Source of the DNA: Eubacteriaceae bacterium
GTDB lineage: Bacteria > Bacillota > Clostridia > Eubacteriales > Alkalibacteraceae
Length of the DNA: 20,602 nucleotides
Assembly: GCA_003446375.1 (NCBI GenBank)
Contig: DMAW01000098.1
Location: 1-20,602 of the forward strand
Direction: 5' to 3'
The notes under the pieces are model-generated. The model saw only the letters and a program-made list of their open reading frames with translations. It ran no database searches and was not told the origin of the DNA. The first letter of the stretch is position 1, and each line of letters begins with the position of its first letter. The position numbers were made by a program, and so were the translations under genes. Positions 16,699 through 20,602 of the stretch are shown in pieces.

Positions 16699-17550
16699 AT
16701 GAAATATAAATTACTCGTTTTAGATATAGACGGAACATTGATAAGATCCAACCACAGCCTATCTCAAAGAAATATCGACTTTATCCAGAAGGCGAGAAAA
16801 AAGGGCGTTAAAGTCACTTTGGCCAGCGGCAGAAATTATTCCAACATGGAGCACATAATCAAAAAGTTGAAAATAATCGAACCCGTTGTATCAAATGACG
16901 GAGCATATATAAAAGAGCCTGTAAGCAACAAAATATATCATAGCTTGAGATTAGAAATGGAAGCTTTAAAAGAGATATTAAATACCTTAGACCGGTTGAA
17001 TCTCACATATACTATGCATCTTGATGACAAGAGCCTATCCAATAAAAACCTCAACTACCTGGCTTTTGTGAAGACTCTGGGACTTAAAGCCATATTCATA
17101 GGTTTAAACGAAAAGGATAACAGATTTACCATGGCTCACGGCAATATAGTAAAAGCCTTGGGAAGGGACTTCAAATCACCATTTAAGTTATCCATGTTCG
17201 CAAATAAACCGGGATCCAAGGAAATGGCAGAGGCCTCAAGAATTATAATGGAGAACTACTCGAAGATAGTTAAGATATCCTATTCCGGAGGCAAAAATTT
17301 TGAGATACTGCCTATAGGAATGTCAAAAGCGGTGGGGATTGAAGTTTTAGAAAGAAGCTTGAATATAAAGCGAGAAGAAATCATCGCTGTGGGAGACAGC
17401 TTCAACGATATTGAGATGATTAAAAGAGCAGGCTTGGGAATTGCCATGGGCAATGCCTCTGATGAAGTCAAAATGCATGCAGACTTCATCACAGATACAA
17501 ATGATTTGGATGGAGTCGCAAGAGTCATAGAAAAGCATATACTCTTATAA
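16699..17550 (+). CDS. Cof-type HAD-IIB phosphatase
   Basis: Predicted cytosolic Mg-dependent phosphatase of the Cof/YbiV group, whose members act on sugar phosphates, FMN or PLP; the substrate cannot be assigned here. The 283-residue protein has HAD motif I as DIDGTL (D9 nucleophile, D11 acid/base), motif II as TLASGR, the motif III lysine in MSKAVGIEVL, and motif IV as GDSFNDIEM. The C2-type cap lies between motifs II and III. The SD is AGGAG at 16688-16692. The next gene, a SIS-domain sugar-phosphate protein, follows after 41 bases, which fits a phosphorylated sugar or amino sugar as substrate (inference). Confidence 0.93.
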   Translation: MKYKLLVLDIDGTLIRSNHSLSQRNIDFIQKARKKGVKVTLASGRNYSNMEHIIKKLKIIEPVVSNDGAYIKEPVSNKIYHSLRLEMEALKEILNTLDRLNLTYTMHLDDKSLSNKNLNYLAFVKTLGLKAIFIGLNEKDNRFTMAHGNIVKALGRDFKSPFKLSMFANKPGSKEMAEASRIIMENYSKIVKISYSGGKNFEILPIGMSKAVGIEVLERSLNIKREEIIAVGDSFNDIEMIKRAGLGIAMGNASDEVKMHADFITDTNDLDGVARVIEKHILL

Positions 17551-17591
17551 CAATATAAAACATAAATTCCAAAACAAAGGGAGTGTGCAGA

Positions 17592-18629
17592 GTGAATAAT
17601 TTTATTAAAGATGTAACAGAACAATCCGAAAGTTTAAAAGAGGGCATGAAGTCTTTTGCTTCCGATGAGACTTTAAAAGATCTCAACTCTTTAAAATCCA
17701 TGGGATTTAATAAGATTCTGTTTACAGGAATGGGAAGTTCAAATTTTTGCTCCATACCTGCCAAGAATTTTCTTGTTAAAAACGGCTTAGATGCCAAGGT
17801 TGAATCTGCAAGCCAAATACTCTACTATGAAAAGAATCTGATCACAAAAGACACTCTATTAATCATGATTTCTCAATCAGGAGAAAGCGTCGAGATTGTC
17901 AAGCTTATCAAAGAGCTTCCTGAAGACATATATGTAGTTGGCGTAACCAACGACAAAAACAGCACTCTTGGAAAAAGAGCACAGATTTGCGTGCTTTTAA
18001 ACGTAGATGAAGAAGAATCAGTCACTACGAGAACGTATCTCTCATCTATAATGGCAGCAAATTTGATAGGAAAGGCATTGATAAGGGATTTAAATGATGC
18101 AGATGTATCCGATTTAAAAACAGCTGCAAACTCTTTAAGAGACTTTACGGATAAGTGGACATCTATAAAATCAGCACTAATTGAATTTATCCCACATCCT
18201 TCGTATTTATGCCTGATCGGAAGAGGCGATGCTCTGACAACAGCTAGAGCGGGTGCTCTTTTTGTAAGAGAAGTATCAAAGTTTCCCGCTCTTGATTTTG
18301 ACAGTGGAGAATTTAGGCACGGCCCATTTGAAATGGTAGATGAAAACTTTGCAGGATTCATATTTGCTCAAGATAGCAACACATGGGACCTCGATTTGTT
18401 TTTAGCTAAAGATGCCGCTTCCAGAGGAGGCAAAATCGTGTTTGTAACTGATAAAGAAGTCGAAGCAAGTGAAAATTTCCTGCCTTTGCTAATCGATAAG
18501 ATCGATCCACTGCTATCTCCGATATTGCAGATAGTCCCGGTTCAATTATACGCTGATCAGCTAGCTAGAGACAGAGGCTTTGAACCGGGAAAGTTCAGAT
18601 GGAACACCAAAATTACAACTATAGGCTAA
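17592..18629 (+). CDS. Two-SIS-domain sugar-phosphate isomerase/deaminase, GlmS/AgaS/FrlB-like
   Basis: Cytosolic aldose-ketose isomerase-type protein lacking the glutaminase domain of GlmS. The family includes AgaS, FrlB and NagB-II-like deaminases, and sequence alone does not choose between them. AAAGGGAG (17576-17583) is spaced for the GTG at 17592, giving 345 residues; an earlier in-frame GTG at 17583 overlaps the SD. SIS domain 1 has FTGMGSSNFC and MISQSGESVE, the phosphosugar-binding serines. SIS domain 2 has LIGRGDALTTARAGAL, and GEFRHGPFEM with the conserved E and H. The C-terminal tail FRWNTKITTIG is typical. The stop codon is only two bases from the convergent gene's stop. Confidence 0.88.
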   Translation: MNNFIKDVTEQSESLKEGMKSFASDETLKDLNSLKSMGFNKILFTGMGSSNFCSIPAKNFLVKNGLDAKVESASQILYYEKNLITKDTLLIMISQSGESVEIVKLIKELPEDIYVVGVTNDKNSTLGKRAQICVLLNVDEEESVTTRTYLSSIMAANLIGKALIRDLNDADVSDLKTAANSLRDFTDKWTSIKSALIEFIPHPSYLCLIGRGDALTTARAGALFVREVSKFPALDFDSGEFRHGPFEMVDENFAGFIFAQDSNTWDLDLFLAKDAASRGGKIVFVTDKEVEASENFLPLLIDKIDPLLSPILQIVPVQLYADQLARDRGFEPGKFRWNTKITTIG

Positions 18630-18631
18630 AT

Positions 18632-19123
18632 TTAACCAAACCTTTCAAACCGCTCCTTTTGTGCCTTGCATATTGGACACAGCTGGGGCGGATTGTTTCT
18701 TGCGCAAAGGTATCCACAAACCTTGCATCTCCAAATAGGGTAGGGCACAGCTGATAATGGATTTGTAATCTTGCCGGTATTTTTCTTCTTTTCCTTTTCT
18801 TTTTTCCTTCTATCCGGTATCGACTCTGCTTCTTTTTTTCCGTCTACGATGTCTTTGATGACATACAATGCACAAAAACACGCCCCGTATTCATCCAAGT
18901 CGTCGTCTCTGTAATCACAGGGACAAATAATGTCTAAATCACTTTCCATATTTCCTTCGCATAGCCTGCATGGACAGGCCTGATAACCGTATCTATCTAT
19001 ATTGGTTAAGAGGCCTTCTGCAAGATCTTCTAAAAATTCATCATCAGGATTAAGGAAGTAGCCGGATTTTTCAGCATCTTTTTTTAAACCATCCAAATAT
19101 TTATCCACTCTGTCTTTTTCCAT
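18632..19123 (-). CDS. Ferredoxin:disulfide reductase catalytic-subunit-like protein fused to a rubredoxin-like domain
   Basis: Predicted 4Fe-4S enzyme passing ferredoxin electrons to a protein disulfide. The 163-residue protein has an FTR-beta-like domain (about 1-95) with CPC (50-52), CPC (67-69) and CFC (82-84). By analogy C50, C67, C69 and C82 bind the cluster, and C52 with C84 form the redox disulfide. The canonical CHC is CFC here, so the histidine near the active site is a phenylalanine. A basic linker (105-118) leads to a short rubrerythrin-type rubredoxin-like unit: C133xxC136-GY and C149-P-I-C152. It overlaps the glutaredoxin gene by one base, with AGGAGG upstream. The same architecture is known for the Methanosarcina ferredoxin disulfide reductase. 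Confidence 0.85.
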   Translation of the reverse strand: MEKDRVDKYLDGLKKDAEKSGYFLNPDDEFLEDLAEGLLTNIDRYGYQACPCRLCEGNMESDLDIICPCDYRDDDLDEYGACFCALYVIKDIVDGKKEAESIPDRRKKEKEKKKNTGKITNPLSAVPYPIWRCKVCGYLCARNNPPQLCPICKAQKERFERFG

Positions 19124-19404
19124 TATTCGAACCTCCTTTTTATTTCGGTAGGTTTATATCCAATTATGCATTCATCTTCATCAATCAAAATAGTGGGGAA
19201 GCTTACAGCCGGATTATGTTTTTCAATCAATTCTTCTAATCTGGCTCTTTCCTCTTTCTCTTCTTTATCCACGTCAATGTAATCATATGCTACTTCCAGT
19301 TTGTCCAACAGCTTTTTTGTCCTTTTGCACCAGACACAGGTGCTTAAAGCGTATAACAGTATATATCCCTTGTCTTTTCCTTCCACATGTACTTTCTTTG
19401 CCAT
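19123..19404 (-). CDS. Glutaredoxin/NrdH-like redoxin
   Basis: Small thioredoxin-fold dithiol carrier of 93 residues. The active-site motif is C23-V-W-C26 at the start of helix 1. The cis-proline is P70 in SFPTILID, followed by the usual glycine in IIGY. The CVWC pair differs from the CPYC of classical glutaredoxins. A short N-terminal extension (MAKKVHVEGKDKG) precedes the first strand. Its stop overlaps the start of the FTR-like gene by one base, so the two are translationally coupled, which makes this the likely protein substrate of that reductase. A GAGGAGG SD precedes the ATG. Candidate clients such as ribonucleotide reductase are not in the window. Confidence 0.9.
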   Translation of the reverse strand: MAKKVHVEGKDKGYILLYALSTCVWCKRTKKLLDKLEVAYDYIDVDKEEKEERARLEELIEKHNPAVSFPTILIDEDECIIGYKPTEIKRRFE

Positions 19405-19430
19405 TTGAGTTCCTCCTCGTGTTTTTGTTG

Positions 19431-20054
19431 TTATATATCTTCTATTAACACAGCCCTTAAAGGGGCTGCTTCAACACCCTTTATTTTAAGAGGGAGGGCT
19501 ACCAGGGTATAATCTCCTTCTGATATATCTTTTAACCTCAGTCCCTCAATTATGATTATTTTCGCTTCCAACAAAGTTTTATGTGTTCCATATTCCGGTT
19601 GATCTCTTTCAATTCCTAAAGAATCGATTCCAACTCCATATATATTCTTTTCTTTTAAATACTTTGCGCCATCTTCTGCCAGGTAGATGAATTTAAAATC
19701 AAAATCATCGATCAAGGAGTTCTTTGTCTTTAACAAAATAAAACTATTGCCTTTAAACTCCTTGTCTTCAAGATCGTTTCTGGTGATCTTATCATTGATA
19801 TGGGTAAAATCAAGTACCCTGCATTTTGTAAAAACACGGTTTAAATCCAGCGTTTCCAAAGAGTTTCCTCCTTCGACAAAATGAAGGGGCATATCAAGGT
19901 GAGTTCCTGTATGCATATCCATAGTTATTTTGGACTCCATGGCGCTTGAAGTCTCAAAGTCCCTGGTAGTTTCAATATTCGGTCTCTTATCATCCTTGTT
20001 TTTATATACCTGCATTTGATTTTCGATAGTCATAGATACATCGTAAATTTTCAA
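19431..20054 (-). CDS. Cyclase-family metal-dependent hydrolase (kynurenine formamidase-like)
   Basis: Member of the cyclase family (PF04199) that includes arylformamidase KynB and isatin hydrolase; the substrate is unknown here. The zinc-binding signature HTGTHLDMPLHF is intact, giving H48, H52, D54 and H58. The later GIDSLGIE...THKTLL and IIIEGL segments supply the other conserved residues. The 207-residue length is normal. The start is a TTG at 20054-20052, with GAGGTG (20065-20060) five bases upstream; the product reads MKIYDVSMTI. The gene begins nine bases after the zwf stop and ends 26 bases before the glutaredoxin start, so it sits in the middle of a presumptive redox operon. No kynurenine pathway gene is nearby. 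Confidence 0.88.
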   Translation of the reverse strand: MKIYDVSMTIENQMQVYKNKDDKRPNIETTRDFETSSAMESKITMDMHTGTHLDMPLHFVEGGNSLETLDLNRVFTKCRVLDFTHINDKITRNDLEDKEFKGNSFILLKTKNSLIDDFDFKFIYLAEDGAKYLKEKNIYGVGIDSLGIERDQPEYGTHKTLLEAKIIIIEGLRLKDISEGDYTLVALPLKIKGVEAAPLRAVLIEDI

Positions 20055-20063
20055 GATATCACC

Positions 20064-20602
20064 TCATCTAAGTTTTTCTCTAAACCACCATTTCCTGCCA
20101 TCTCTATTAAGCAGAAGGTCGGCTTCTTTTGGTCCTTGACTTTCATCTTTATAACTTGCAAACGTTACTGACTCTTTATCTATGCTATCAATAAAATACC
20201 ACGATAAAGCCAGCTCGTCCCAGCGAGTAAATCGGGTAGAGTCGCCTTTTATAACATCTAAAATAAGTTTTTCATAAGCATCAGGGGTATTGAAGCTGTA
20301 TTGGCAGCTTTGACAATATTCCATCTCTGCTACAACTGTCTGATCATCTACTGTAGGTTTTTTGGTATTTAACCTTAAATGTATGCCTTCTCTAGGCTGA
20401 ATCTTTATCTCAAGAATATTGGCATTTGAGTTAGGGCTCAATTTATATATAGGATTTTCTTTCCCCCCACTATTGCAATCTTCAGGTTTTTTAAATTGTA
20501 TCGTTACTTGAGCAGACTTTTCCGAGAGTTTCTTTCCTGTAACTAGGTAGAAGGGGACGCCCCTCCATCTTTGATTATCTATTAGGCGTTTGCAAAACGC
20601 CA
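20064..20602 (-). CDS. zwf: Glucose-6-phosphate dehydrogenase, C-terminal part (runs off the window)
   Basis: Oxidises glucose-6-phosphate to 6-phosphogluconolactone with NAD(P)+, the entry of the oxidative pentose phosphate pathway. The frame is open from the right edge to the TGA at 20066-20064, about 179 codons. The first visible residues include RLIDNQRWRGVPFYLVTGK, the strongly conserved region around the G6PDH substrate site. IKIQPREGIHL, TPDAYEKLILD, FTRWDELALSW and the final GPKEADLLLNRDGRKWW are all characteristic. The nucleotide-binding domain lies outside the window, so cofactor preference cannot be read. The cyclase gene follows after nine bases. Confidence 0.95.
   Translation of the reverse strand, partial: AFCKRLIDNQRWRGVPFYLVTGKKLSEKSAQVTIQFKKPEDCNSGGKENPIYKLSPNSNANILEIKIQPREGIHLRLNTKKPTVDDQTVVAEMEYCQSCQYSFNTPDAYEKLILDVIKGDSTRFTRWDELALSWYFIDSIDKESVTFASYKDESQGPKEADLLLNRDGRKWWFREKLR

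Noticed and set aside
1..20602. CRISPR array, tRNA, rRNA, prophage or transposase gene
   Set aside because: No regularly spaced direct repeats, no cloverleaf or rRNA sequence recognised, and no transposase, integrase or phage protein among the translated frames. The only mobile-like signal is the short element at 1-172.

Overview
The window looks like a chromosomal segment of a low-to-medium GC anaerobic Bacillota, most likely class Clostridia. Pointers are strong AGGAGG-type ribosome binding sites before most genes, a PPi-dependent phosphofructokinase, a CD1247-type zinc-ribbon protein directly after efp, a Bacillota-type glgB-C-D-A-P cluster with the GlgD subunit, and a ferredoxin-disulfide-reductase/glutaredoxin pair. 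I cannot name a genus from the sequence.

Layout. Positions 1-172 hold a MITE-like element with 27-base inverted ends. aroD-aroK (230-1516, shikimate pathway) follow, then a weak terminator and a putative promoter/operator in front of pfp (1782-2993). efp and the CD1247-type acidic Cys-rich protein (3083-4186) end in a clear terminator. A 376-base AT-rich intergenic region leads into a long glycogen operon, glgB, glgC (broken), glgD, glgA, glgP and pulA (4563-14403). A bidirectional terminator (14407-14434) separates it from convergent malQ (14447-15898, minus). Divergent from malQ run a DJ-1/PfpI protein, a Cof-type HAD phosphatase and a two-SIS-domain sugar-phosphate protein (16066-18629, plus). 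The last block is on the minus strand, read from the right edge leftwards: the 3' part of zwf, a cyclase-family hydrolase, a glutaredoxin, and a ferredoxin:disulfide reductase fused to a rubredoxin-like tail (20602-18632).

How the genes work together. GlgC/GlgD would make ADP-glucose, GlgA elongates and GlgB branches glycogen; GlgP, pullulanase and MalQ take it apart to glucose-1-phosphate, glucose and maltodextrins feeding the PPi-dependent glycolysis represented by pfp. The minus-strand block joins an NADPH source (G6PDH) to a ferredoxin-linked dithiol system.

The most striking observation is that glgC has lost about 75 codons, including the whole nucleotide-binding signature, with a frameshift at the junction, while every other gene of the operon is intact. 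Either this strain cannot make ADP-glucose by the usual route or the assembly has a local deletion. I found no CRISPR array, tRNA, rRNA, prophage or clearly novel defence or biosynthetic system; most of the window is recognisable core metabolism.
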